NCBI GenBank assembly: GCA_030533445.1
Contig: CM060064.1
Span: forward strand, 400,416 to 464,415
Length of the DNA: 64,000 nt
Reading direction: 5' to 3'
From: Cyprinodon diabolis
Taxonomy: Eukaryota > Chordata > Actinopteri > Cyprinodontiformes > Cyprinodontidae
Under the pieces are notes generated by a model. That model was not told the origin of the DNA. It saw only the letters and a list, made by a program, of their open reading frames with translations, and made no database searches. Position numbers and translations under genes: made by a program. This document shows positions 20,612 through 31,500 of the stretch, in pieces; the first letter of the stretch is position 1; each line of letters starts with the position of its first letter.

Positions 20612-22162
20612 CAGGTTCTGTTCAGATCCCGGTACTGGTCTGGGCCAGTCTGCGGTTCTGTTCAGATCCCGGTACTGGTCTGGGCCAGTCTGCAGTTCTG
20701 TTCAGATCCCGGTACTGGTCTGGGCCAGTCTGCAGTTCTGTTCAGATCCCGGTACTGGATCCGGTACTGGTCTGGGCCAGTCTGCGGTTCTGTTCAGATC
20801 CCGGTACTGATCTGGGCCGGTCTGCGGTTCTGTTCAGATCCCGGTACTGGTCTGGGCCGGTCTGCGGTTCTGTTCAGATCCCGGTACTGGTTTGGGCCGG
20901 TCTGTGGTTCTGTTCAGATCCCGGTACTGTTCTGGGTCGGTCTGCGGTTCTGTTCAGATCCCGGTACTGGTCTGGGCCGGTCTGCGGTTCTGTTCAGATC
21001 CCGGTACTGGTCTGGGCCGGTCTGCGGTTCTGTTCAGATCCCGGTACTGGTCTGGGCCGGTCTGCGGTTCTGTTCAGATCCCGGTACTGGTCTGGGCCGG
21101 TCTGCGGTTCTGTTCAGATCCCGGTACTGGTCTGGGCCGGTCTGCGCTTCTGTTCAGATCCCGGTACTGGTCTGGGCCGGTCTGCGCTTCTGTTCAGATC
21201 CCGGTACTGGTCTGGGCCGGTCTGCGCTTCTGTTCAGATCCCGGTACTGTTCTGGGTCAGTCTGCGGTTCTGTTCAGATCCCGGTACTGTTCTGGGCCAG
21301 TCTGCGGTTCTGTTCAGATCCCGGTACTGGTCTGGGCCGGTCTGCGGTTCTGTTCAGATCCCGGTACTGTTCTGGGCCAGTCTGCGGTTCTGTTCAGATC
21401 CCGGTACTGGTCTGGGCCGGTCTGCGCTTCTGTTCAGATCCCGGTACTGGTCTGGGCCGGTCTGCGCTTCTGTTCAGATCCCGGTACTGTTCTGGGTCAG
21501 TCTGCGGTTCTGTTCAGATCCCGGTACTGTTCTGGGCCAGTCTGCGGTTCTGTTCAGATCCCGGTACTGGTCTGGGCCGGTCTGCGGTTCTGTTCAGATC
21601 CCGGTACTGTTCTGGGCCAGTCTGCGGTTCTGTTCAGATCCCGGTACTGTTCTGGGCCAGTCTGCAGTTCTGTTCAGATCCCGGTACTGGATCCGGTACT
21701 GGTCTGGGCCAGTCTGCGGTTCTGTTCAGATCCCGGTACTGATCTGGGCCGGTCTGCGGTTCTGTTCAGATCCCGGTACTGGTCTGGGCCGGTCTGCGGT
21801 TCTGTTCAGATCCCGGTACTGTTCTGGGTCGGTCTGCGGTTCTGTTCAGATCCCGGTACTGGTCTGGGCCGGTCTGCGGTTCTGTTCAGATCCCGGTACT
21901 GTTCAAGGTCGGTCTGCGGTTCTGTTCAGATCCCGGTACTGGTCTGGGCCGGTCTGCGGTTCTGTTCAGATCCCGGTACTGGTCTGGGCCGGTCTGCGGT
22001 TCTGTTCAGATCCCGGTACTGTTCTGGGTCAGTCTGCGGTTCTGTTCAGATCCCGGTACTGTTCTGGGCCAGTCTGCGGTTCTGTTCAGATCCCGGTACT
22101 GTTCTGGGTCAGTTTGCGGTTCTGTTCAGATCCCGGTACTGTTCTGGGTCAGTTTGCGGTAA
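20612..22162 (+). repeat. 40-bp minisatellite in TAF2 3' UTR
   Basis: About 38 units of 40 bases built from GTTCTGTTCAGATCCCGGTA and CTGGTCTGGGCCGGTCTGCG. Variants (GTTCTGGGTCAG, CTGCGCTTC, GGATCCGGTACTG) recur in the same order in two or three blocks. It lies between the TAF2 stop and poly(A) signal. Confidence 0.95.
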
Positions 22163-22394
22163 CGCCTGATCAACCAACAGCCATTCAGGTTGATTGTCCC
22201 GCCCCCTTCCTCTGATTGGCTTCTCTCTGTGAGCTGATTGGAAACTGGAAATCCTGCTTCTAGCCTCCTGTAGCATCGGCCATGTTCTTCTGTTGGGGCT
22301 GCAGAGGACCGGATCATTCAGCCAGAACCGGAGGCCGGGCCCCGGCCCCAAGGACTGGACGACCCAGTAGATTCTGAGCCGACTGGTGGTTATG

Positions 22395-22400
22395 AATAAA
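22395..22400 (+). promoter_or_regulatory. TAF2: Candidate TAF2 poly(A) signal AATAAA
   Basis: AATAAA lies in TATGAATAAAACTGGG and is followed within about 40 bases by a T/GT-rich stretch (GTTTATGTTTTATCTTTATT), the expected layout of a cleavage and polyadenylation site. It is the first canonical hexamer I find after the TAF2 stop codon. Confidence 0.6.
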
Positions 22401-22559
22401 ACTGGGTTTATGTTTTATCTTTATTTTCTATAGAAATCTGCTGTTCTGTCATTGGAACCATGAATATTGTGATCATTAAATTCTACTTTTTCATGAATGT
22501 GTCGTTCTTGTTGCTCTGGGCTCGTGTAGATCCACAGTTTTCAGATCCACCCCACATCA

Positions 22560-22775
22560 TGAGTGGAGAGAATGGTTGAGGGTGGGGTGGGGGTAATGGG
22601 GGAGGGACTGGTGTGTGGGGGTAGTGGCAGAGGGGAAGGATAGGGGTAGTGGCGGAGGGGCTGGTAGGTGGGGGTAATGGCGGAGGGGCTGGCGGGTGGG
22701 GTAGTGGCGGAGGGGCAGGTAGGTGGGTGGGGTAGTGGTGGAGGAGCAGGTAGGTGGGGTAATGGCGGAGGGGAT
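22560..22775 (+). repeat. Short G-rich tandem repeat
   Basis: About eight imperfect units around GGTGGGGTAGTGGCGGAGGG, just downstream of the TAF2 poly(A) signal. Closely spaced runs of three or more G make the + strand a plausible G-quadruplex former. Confidence 0.85.
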
Positions 22776-23102
22776 GCGTAAAACATTCTAGCTTTATAAA
22801 CAGCTCATACACGTTAGCATGGTGAAGCCATTTTGTTAGAATAATCCCATTCAATGATCAGAAATCATTAAAGAGACCGATTATTTAGCCAGATTCCACC
22901 TCTGCTCTTCTCTCACCTGTGCAGCATCAGCAGCTGGCAGACGTCCTTTGTTCTGAAGACTAAACCCTCAGTCAGCCTCTGAAAGTTCTGAAAACTGAGG
23001 GAAATGTTGCAACAGTTATTTCTTCACAGCAATCTGGTTCTGATCCATCAGGTCCACTCAAGTCTTTGGTCAGTTTGCAGCTTCTGCTCTCTAGCAGGTT
23101 GT

Positions 23103-24640
23103 CATCCATGCCAAAGAGCAGGCAGTCTTCCACGCCAAAGAGCAGGCAGTCTTCCACGCCAAAGAGCAGGCAGTCTTCCACGCTAAAGAGCAGGCAGTCT
23201 TCCATGCCAAAGAGCAGGCAGTCTTCCACGCCAAAGAGCAGGCAGTCTTCCACGCCAAAGAGCAGGCAGTCTTCCACGCTAAAGAGCAGGCAGTCTTCCA
23301 CGCCAAAGAGCAGGCAGTCTTCCATGCCAAAGAGCAGGCAGTCTTCCATGCCAAAGAGCAGGCAGTCTTCCATGCCAAAGAGCAGGCAGTCTTCCACGCC
23401 AAAGAGCAGCAAGTGTTCCACGCCAAAGAGCAGGCAGTCTTCCATGCTAAAGAACAGGCAGTCTTCCACGCCAAAGAGCAGGCTGTCTTTCACGCCAAAG
23501 AGCAGGCAGTCTTCCATGCTAAAGAGCAGGCAGTCTTCCACGCTAAAGAGCAGGCAGTCTTCCACGCTAAAGAGCAGGCAGTATTCCACGCCAAAGAGCA
23601 GGCAGTCTTCCACGCCAAAGAGCAGACAGTCTTCCATGCCAAAGAGCAGGCAGTCTTCCACGCCAAAGAGCAGGCAGTCTTCCACGCTAAAGAGCAGGCA
23701 GTCTTCCGTGCCAAAGAGCAGGCAGTCTTCCGTGCCAAAGAGCAGGCAGTCTTCCACACCAAAGAGCAGGCAGTCTTCCACGCTAAAGAGAAGGCAGTAT
23801 TCCACGCCAAAGAGCAGGCAGTCTTCCATTTCAAAGAGCAGGCAGTCTTCCACGCAAAGAGCAGGCAGTTTTCCACGCCAAAGAGCAGGCAGTCTTCCAC
23901 GCCAAAGAGCAGGCTGTCTTCCACGCCAAAGAGCAGGCTGTCTACCATGCCAAAGAGCAGGCAGTCTTCCACGCTAAAGAGCAGGCAGTCTTCCATGCTA
24001 AAGACCAGGCAGTCTTCCACGCCAAAGAGCAGGCAGTGTTCCATGCCAAAGAGCAGGCAGTCTTCCATGCTAAAGAACAGGCAGTCTTCCACGCCAAAGA
24101 GCAGGCTGTCTTCCACGCCAAAGAGCAGGCAGTCTTCCATGCTAAAGAGCAGGCTGTCTTCCATGCCAAAGAGCAGTCAGTCTTCCATGCTAAAGAGCAG
24201 GCAGTCTTCCATGCTAAAGAGCAGGCAGTCTTCCACGCCAAAGAGCAGGCAGTCTTCCACGCCAAAGAGCAGGCAGTCTTCCATGCCAAAGAGCAGGCAG
24301 TCTTCCACGCCAAAGAGCAGGCTGTCTTCCACGCCAAAGAGCAGGCAGTCTTCCACGCTAAAGAGCAGGCAGTCTTCCGTGCCAAAGAGCAGGCAGTCTT
24401 CCGTGCCAAAGAGCAGGCAGTCTTCCATGCTAAAGAGCAGGCAGTCTTCCACACCAAAGAGCAGGCAGTCTTCCATGCTAAAGAGCAGGCAGTCTTCCAT
24501 TTCAAAGAGCAGGCAGTCTTCCACGCAAAGAGCAGGCAGTCTTCCACGCCAAAGAGCAGGCAGTCTTCCACGCCAAAGAGCAGGCAGTCTTCCACGCCAA
24601 AGAGCAGGCAGTCTTCCGTGCCAAAGAGCAGGCAGTCTTT
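23103..24640 (+). repeat. 24-bp minisatellite (CCACGCCAAAGAGCAGGCAG)
   Basis: About 64 units of 24 bases, with CCATGCTAAAG, CCGTGCC and CCATTTC variants. Two long blocks share the same variant order (about 23420-23890 and 24040-24540), including a unit missing one base that shifts frame at 23855 and 24522. As 24 is divisible by three, several frames on both strands stay open for hundreds of codons; none has other support as a gene. Confidence 0.95.
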
Positions 24641-24904
24641 GTTGAACATATCTGTCACCCTCACCATATCCAGGCCAATCAGCTCCCTCTCTGCTATGGG
24701 CCTTCTGATCTTCTGCTGTAACCTGGCTGTCTTTCTCTACAGATCATGAAGCACAAAACCATTTTCTTCCCAGATGGAGAGGTCTTCCCTCAGGGCATGA
24801 CTATTGTTGTCCTTCTGGTCTTCCGTTTCATCGGCTCCCACAGTCATTCAAAAACTGCAGTTACTTCACTTTGATTCTGCTGATTAGTGGATTTTATTGC
24901 AGCG

Positions 24905-25880
24905 TCTGGAAAACTGGGTCTACCTTTTGGTTCAGTACTGGATTGGTTTAACTCGTACCTGAAGGGCAGGGACTTCTATGAGTCAGTAGGGACCTTTAGA
25001 CCAGAGACCAGAAGGCTCCATTCTGGGACCCTCAGCTTCTTCTCTTCATTGGCTTCCTGTTAAATCCAGAATAGAATTTAAAATCCTCCTTCTCACATAT
25101 AAAGCCTTAAATGGCCAAGCTCCATCTGATATCAGAGATCTGATTGTTCCTTATGTTCCTAACAGAGCACTTTGCTCTCAATCTGCAGGTTTACTAGTGG
25201 TTCCTAGAACTTCTAAAAGTAGAATGGGAGGCAGATCTTTTAGTTATCAGGCTCCTCTCCTGTGGAACCAACTACCAGTTTTAGTCCGTGAGGCAGACAC
25301 CCTGTCTACTTTTAAGGCTAGGCTTAAAACTTTCCTTTTTGATAAAGCTTCTAGTTAGAGTGGCTCAGGTTATCCTGATCTATCTCTATAGTTCTGCTGC
25401 TATAGGCTTAGACTGCTGGAGGACATAGGGACCCCTTTTTCATCATTCTGCTTCATTCTATCTCTATTCTCCCACTCTGCAGAATCTGTTAGTTCAATCT
25501 CTAACGTTCTGCTCTCTCTGCTTTTTCTCATAGTAGCTTCATCTGGTCTGTTCCTGTTTGGCTGTGACTCCATCCTGGAGAGAAATATCAGCTGTGCTGC
25601 TGCCATCAACACCTTTGTTTCTAGATGTTGGAGCTTGGCCTGTTTTCCAGTGTGGTCCTGTTTCTCTGACTGTGACTAACTGGATGTGCTCTCTTCATCC
25701 TCTGACATGGGAGCTGGCTCGGAGCTCGTCTGCCTGGCTGTGTGTTTCCTGGACGGGGCCGCCTGTGGAGCTGGTTGGCAGTTGCCTTTTGTATCTATGC
25801 TTCTTTTTCTATGTCTGCTTTGGTGAAAGGAGTTTTTAAGTCTTTGGGTGACTATGTCTCGAGGGTCAATATGACCTGAG
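24905..25880 (+). mobile_element. Internally deleted L2/CR1-type LINE, 3' end
   Basis: It contains a reverse-transcriptase fragment (GSVLDWFNSYLKGR near 24930 and GSILGP at 25014-25031) joined in the same frame to the C-terminal end of such LINE proteins: LHWLPVKSRIEFKILLLTYK from 25044, then APLLWNQLPVLVREADTLST and a stop TAG at 25356-25358. The catalytic core between GSILGP and LHWLPV is missing. About 500 bases of 3' untranslated-like sequence follow. The L2/CR1 assignment is from recognition of the LHWLPV C-terminal block. Confidence 0.7.
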
Positions 25881-25895
25881 CAGGTGATCTATTCT

Positions 25896-26851
25896 TAGGG
25901 TGACCAAACGTCCGTATTTCCCGGGACATATCCGTATTTCACGTCCTGTCCCGGGCGTCCCGGGTTTTTTTAGAAAGTGAGGAAATGTCCTGATTTCACT
26001 GCGCGCGACGCTCCGTGTGACGAAATCCCTGAGCCGCGTCAGTGCGGGCAGCCCTGTTCTTAATCAGAGGCCATGTTTGAAAACCTGGGCTGCATCCTCC
26101 AAGGAGGCGGTCTACCTAGACTGGATCCTTGGAAGTCCTTGAAAATAAGGAGACGAGTTTTGGCTGTGGATCAACCAGGTCTACCCTTCGGCGGGTTTTA
26201 CCGCCGTATGCTCTGTTGCTTAGCAACCGTGAAAATTGACACACAAAGCAGGAAAAGAATGAAAACCGAGGTTTTCAAAACTGTTTGTTTATTTATTTAT
26301 TTTTTATTGTAAAGTGAACAAAGACTGATTTAATCCAGAGTGGAATAAAGGTTCCAACCAGCGGCAGCAGGAACCAATAAATCAAATGTAATGATAGAAA
26401 CCTTAGTCAGTTAAATAACCTGCTGCTGTCATTCTGCACATCTCTGATGTTGCTGCTATTTTCAAATATCCATCACTGTAAAAATGTCCATAGCGGCATA
26501 TTGGTTATTTATTCTCCAGTTTTATATTGTTAAAACACTTTACAGGATTTTATTGTTTATATTTTAACTCTTCCCTATTATGTTATTCTTAGACATTTTT
26601 CTAAGGTCCTCATCTGTGTGACCATTTTCAATAATCTTTCTGCTGCTGTAAATCTGCCCATTGTGGGACAATAAAGGGATTTTCTATAGATATAGATAAA
26701 AACCTTTAGATAAACCAAACATTACCGCCACATATCTGACTCTATAACCATTAAAACAACTATTTTCATTCATTTCAGACGGAACTATTCACAGACTGGA
26801 TTATATTAAACTGAACTTCCAATTTTCACCACTGTGACATTTGATGAGACG

Positions 26852-26885
<34 letters not shown>

Positions 26886-26930
26886 CTCCAAGGTGTCCTG
26901 GTTTTCCCAAATGAAAATATGGTCACCTTA
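25896..26930. mobile_element. hAT-type non-autonomous DNA transposon
   Basis: The ends are TAGGGTGACCA (25896-25906) and TGGTCACCTTA (26920-26930), inverted with one mismatch. They are flanked by an exact 8-bp duplication TCTATTCT (25888-25895 and 26931-26938), the target duplication length typical of hAT elements. The 1035-base interior has no transposase. It carries repeated CCCGGGACATATCC-like pieces near the left end, a LINE-tail-like GTGGGACAATAAAGGGAT near 26660 and a run of 31 C (26854-26884). An 80-codon open frame at 26073 is unrecognised. Confidence 0.72.
26854..26884. repeat. Homopolymer C tract (31 bases)
   Basis: Uninterrupted C run inside the hAT-type element, close to its right end. 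Confidence 0.95.
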
Positions 26931-28073
26931 TCTATTCTAGCCATCGAGTTCTGGTGCCCTGCACCTTTAATGTGGGTTTCTGGGTTTACGTGGTTACATG
27001 GCTGACATCTCTCTGTATTTCCAGTCAGCTTTTCCACAGACCTGCTTATTGGTCTGAGGTGTTTGGAAGCAGAGACACGGGTAACAGGGGTGGGAACTGG
27101 GGAATCCTTTATTGGTTCTAGGGGGTCATGATTTCCTTGCTGGTTCAGGTTTGTTCCTAACAGGAACCCTTTTTCCCTTTAGAACTGCGTATTGTTTTAT
27201 TTATGATGTGTCCTTTTAAAGGTGGAAATGGTGAGAGGCATTTTTCTAAGCTGGCCAGAATGGAAGAAATTTCAGGGTTCAGATGAGACCAAAACCAAAA
27301 TCCCAACATGACCCCAGAACCTCATCCCATTAGCAAAGCAGTGGCTGCATTATGCTGTGAGAATCAGAATGCCAGAGATGATGGATGGAGCTTTTCACCT
27401 TCTGACTAGAAACACACTGGAGGGTTTCTGAGCCAAAAACATCCATTTTAAAGAAAGAAATAAAAAAATAGAAAAGTAAATAAGATGTCGTAGTAACTTC
27501 TAGATGTTTGTTTTCATATAGTCGTAGATGTTGATGGTGTCAGCAGGAAGGTGAAGATGATGCTCACTGCCTTCCATCATCTTCATCGCCAGAGGTTCTA
27601 GAGGAACAGAACCGACCTTCTTTATCAGCTGGTTGAGCTTCTTTCAGTCATTAGCTCTGATGATGATGATGATGATGGTGATGATGGAGGAAGAGGTCAG
27701 ACTCTCCACAGCAGACTGATAGCAGATCTGCAGCATCTGAAGGACCTGAGCAATTATTGATGGTAAATATCTGCCCATCTGTTGCCAACAGTTTAAAATG
27801 ATAATAAAACATCATTTCCAAGCTAGTTAAAGTAAAAAATTCAGTATTCTTTATAAAAAATGAAGCTTCTGCTCGTTATTATAGAGTTAGTTGTTTTAGA
27901 TCTGTTGTAGGCTAAGGTAGGCCAGTCTGAACGACCTAGTCAAAGTATGGAAGCTTTGCACCATTGATCCCCATCAGGACAGAAAGCAGCTTCTACATCT
28001 AAACTCATCAAATCTTCAATTCTCTGCTTCTTTGTGAGAAAATGTGAGAACCCTTCCTGGAACCAGGGGCCTC

Positions 28074-28080
28074 TATAATA
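28074..28080 (+). promoter_or_regulatory. Possible TATA-like element upstream of ENPP2 exon 1
   Basis: TATAATA occurs about 165 bases upstream of the proposed ENPP2 start codon, in a stretch that becomes GC-rich downstream (28100-28240). It is a candidate core promoter element by position and composition only. Confidence 0.22.
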
Positions 28081-28242
28081 ACGCATGTGGAGCAACTGTA
28101 TCGGCCCCCAGGCGGGGGGCTCCTTTCCACACCAATAGCATTGAGGTGCGCTCCTCCAGCCCCTCCCCCTGCCCCTCCTTCCTGGTGGTCCTGTGCTCCA
28201 GAAGTCCCCCCGACCCTCAGCTGCTGTCAGACCAACGGAGCC

Positions 28243-28587
28243 ATGCTGCTGCTGAAGCTGGTACGGTGAGATCCATGACATGGCCGCCGCCGTGGCGCTC
28301 AGTCTGTGTGTCTGTCTGCGTAAAGACAGACTGTCCAGCCATGGACGTGTGTCTGTTCCACGCTGGCTCCCTGCATGCGGGTGGTCCCCTCCTGCTGCTG
28401 CAGCAGTCAGCTTGTTTTCAGTGCAGATGGAAGTGAAAGTGTTTTGATGAAGTGAGCTCTAACCCGGTGCTGTTCCCCCAGTGCGGCTGGATCCTGGCCC
28501 CCCTGTGGGGCTCTCACCTGTGTTGGGCTTTTGTCTTTGGGCGACCCAAGCGTTCAGGAGAAGATGGGAATGCAGCCAGGGCAGAGG
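28243..28587 (+). CDS. ENPP2: ENPP2 exons 1-2: signal peptide and furin-type site
   Basis: Proposed exon 1 is only 18 coding bases (ATG CTG CTG CTG AAG CTG, 28243-28260; donor GTACGG). Exon 2 (28482-28587) begins after CCCCCAG and encodes [20 protein letters not shown] then RPKRSGEDG, ending in one base (G) before the donor GTGAGT. Joined, they give a short basic-hydrophobic signal peptide and an RPKR basic cleavage motif, as expected for autotaxin, which is made as a prepro-protein cut after a dibasic site. The one-base overhang matches the two-base start of the exon at 46524, leading into ARSGVQYIP. The exon 1 assignment is inferred; other upstream starts cannot be excluded without transcripts. 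Confidence 0.65.
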
Positions 28588-31500
28588 GTGAGTACATGAA
28601 GATGTGAGCTCAATGTGGCGTCTGTGCCTGCAGCAGAGTTAATGGGTAGCATGTGTCCCATTCGGGGGGGGGAGGTACGTCAGCGTGGATTTAGACTGTA
28701 AACATGAAACCGCCTCAGCTGAAAGAAAACTTTACTGTTTCTGATTAAATACAGAATTAGAGCTGCACTGGATCTAAACTGTGTTCAACCTGGGACTGGT
28801 GTCACTGCGGTTCGATGGTGGGGGGGGGGGGGGGGGGGGGGGGGGTCTCTGCACAGAATAGGCAACCAGAAGAAGCCCAACATGTCAGAATGACTAAAGG
28901 AGGCACCAGCTGCACCTTTTCAGAAACACCATCCTGTTGCTCCACCTGCACCATCAGGCAGGTCACTTAGTGAGACAGCAACACAGTTAAAGGGTGAACG
29001 GCATCATGGGTGGAGTCACTGTGGGTGGAGGTCTGCACATGTTCCATGCTTCCTATCCTTCAGCAGAGGACCAGAGTCACAGGACTGTTGGTCCTCACCT
29101 CCACATGGGAAGGGTTAATGACGGAGACTCCTTTTCTAAAGCCTTTAGTTCCACTTTAATCAGGCTGAATGCTGATCTAGCTCTAGGAATCTATGTCCCA
29201 GAGCTAGATATTAGCCCAATGCTTTCAAAGGCAAACCATTCTGGTTGTTGCTATAAGACTGTGATGGTAATTATGAACAAAATGGAACTCAACTGAGACA
29301 GAAAAGTAGAAGAGAAAAGAGAAAAAAACAGAAACTATGCAGTAACTTCTAGAAATCTGCTTTCAAACCTGCATGAGATGAGAGGAACAGAAAAACAGCA
29401 AAGAGAAAATAAAAGACAAGAAAAGAAAACTTGAAAAAGCTTCCAGAGCAGCAGGTAGATCGATTTCCATAAGAGTAGAAGTAAACCCTGTGGTGATTAA
29501 ACTCTGTCATGCAGGGTGGTTTATATCTGTGGTGATTAAACTCTGTCATGCAGGGTGGTTTATATCTGTGGTGATTAAACTCTGTCATGCAGGGGGGTTT
29601 ATATCTGTGGTGACTAAACTCTGTCATGCAGGGTGGTTTATATCTGTGGTGACTAAACTCTGTCATGCAGGGTGGTTTATATCTGTGGTGATTAAACTCT
29701 GTCATACAGGGTGGTTTATATCTGTGGTGATTAAACTCTGTCATGCAGGGGGGTTTATATCTGTGGTGACTAAACTCTGTCATGCAGGGTGGTTTATATC
29801 TGTGGTGACTAAACTCTGTCATGCAGGGTGGTTTATATCTGTGGTGACTAAACTCTGTCATGCAGGGTGGTTTATATCTGTGGTGATTAAACTCTGTCAT
29901 GCAGGGTGGTTTATATCTGTGGTGACTAAACTCTGTCATGCAGGGTGGTTTATATCTGTGGTGATCAAGCTCTGTCATGCAGGGTGGTTTATATCTGTGG
30001 TGACTAAACTCTGTCATGCAGGGTGGTTTATATCTCCGGTGATTAAACTCTGTCATGCAGGGTGGTTTATATCTGTGGTGATTAAACTCTGTCATGCAGG
30101 GTGGTTTATATCTGTGGTGATTAAGCTCTTTCATGCAGGGTGGTTTATATCTGTGGTGACTAAACTCTGTCATGCAGGGTGGTTTATATCTGTGGTGATT
30201 AAGCTCTGTCATGCAGGGTGGTTTATATCAGTGGTGACTAAACTCTGTCATGCAGGGTGGTTTATATCTGTGGTGATTAAACTCTGTCATGCAGGGTGGT
30301 TTATATCTGTGGTGACTAAACTCTGTCATGCAGGGTGGTTTATATCTGTGGTGATTAAACTCTGTCATGCAGGGTGGTTTATATCTGTGGTGACTAAACT
30401 CTGTCATGCAGGGTGGTTTATATCTGTGGTGACTAAACTCTGTCATGCAGGGTGGTTTATATCTGTGGCGATTAAACTCTGTCATGCAGGGTGGTTTATA
30501 TCTGTGGTGACTAAACTCTGTCATGCAGGGTGGTTTATATCTGTGGTGACTAAACTCTGTCATGCAGGGTGGTTTATATCTGTGGTGATTAAACTCTGTC
30601 ATGCAGGGTGGTTTATATCTGTGGTGACTAAACTCTGTCATGCAGGGTGGTTTATATCTGTGGTGATTAAACTCTGTCATGCAGGGTGGTTTATATCTGT
30701 GGCGATTAAACTCTGTCATGCAGGGTGGTTTATATCTGTGGTGATTAAGCTCTGTCATGCAGGGTGGTTTATATCTGTGGTGATTAAGCTCTGTCATGCA
30801 GGGTGGTTTATATCTGTGGTGACTAAACTCTGTCATGCAGGGTGGTTTATATCTGTGGTGATTAAGCTCTGTCATGCAGGGTGGTTTATATCTGTGGTGA
30901 CTAAACTCTGTCATGCAGGGTGGTTTATATCTCCGGTGATTAAACTCTGTCATGCAGGGTGGTTTATATCTGTGGTGATTAAACTCTGTCATGCAGGGTG
31001 GTTTATATCTGTGGTGATTAAGCTCTTTCATGCAGGGTGGTTTATATCTGTGGTGACTAAACTCTGTCATGCAGGGTGGTTTATATCTGTGGTGATTAAG
31101 CTCTGTCATGCAGGGTGGTTTATATCAGTGGTGACTAAACTCTGTCATGCAGGGTGGTTTATATCTGTGGTGATTAAACTCTGTCATGCAGGGTGGTTTA
31201 TATCTGTGGTGACTAAACTCTGTCATGCAGGGTGGTTTATATCTGTGGTGACTAAACTCTGTCATGCAGGGTGGTTTATATCTGTGGTGACTAAACTCTG
31301 TCATGCAGGGTGGTTTATATCTGTGGTGACTAAACTCTGTCATGCAGGGTGGTTTATATCTGTGGTGACTAAACTCTGTCATGCAGGGTGGTTTATATCT
31401 GTGGTGACTAAACTCTGTCATGCAGGGTGGTTTATATCTGTGGTGATTAAACTCTGTCATGCAGGGGGGTTTATATCTGTGGTGACTAAACTCTGTCATG

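Larger units (their letters stand above)
20195..22400 (+). other. TAF2: TAF2 3' untranslated region
   Basis: From the TAF2 stop to the first convincing poly(A) signal there is about 2.2 kb without a recognisable gene. It includes the whole 40-bp minisatellite (about 20612-22162). I saw no earlier AATAAA or ATTAAA after the stop, so the repeat is probably transcribed into the mature 3' UTR. Confidence 0.6.
22401..28242. other. TAF2-ENPP2 intergenic region
   Basis: About 5.8 kb between the TAF2 poly(A) signal and the proposed ENPP2 start. It contains a short G-rich repeat, the 24-bp minisatellite, an internally deleted L2/CR1-type LINE and an hAT-type element. From about 26940 to 28050 I see no gene; there is a GATGAT run near 27658-27690 and otherwise ordinary unique-looking sequence. 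Confidence 0.6.

Noticed and set aside
20567..22169. Two overlapping + strand frames of about 400 codons (GSVQIPVL period)
   Set aside because: Both arise from the 40-bp array in the TAF2 3' UTR; different frames of the same repeat cannot both be genes.
26073..26312. 79-codon frame inside the hAT-type element
   Set aside because: No transposase motif or other similarity; most likely chance.
28994..29296. 100-codon frame in ENPP2 intron 2
   Set aside because: No recognised similarity, no splice support, and it lies between the G tract and the satellite.
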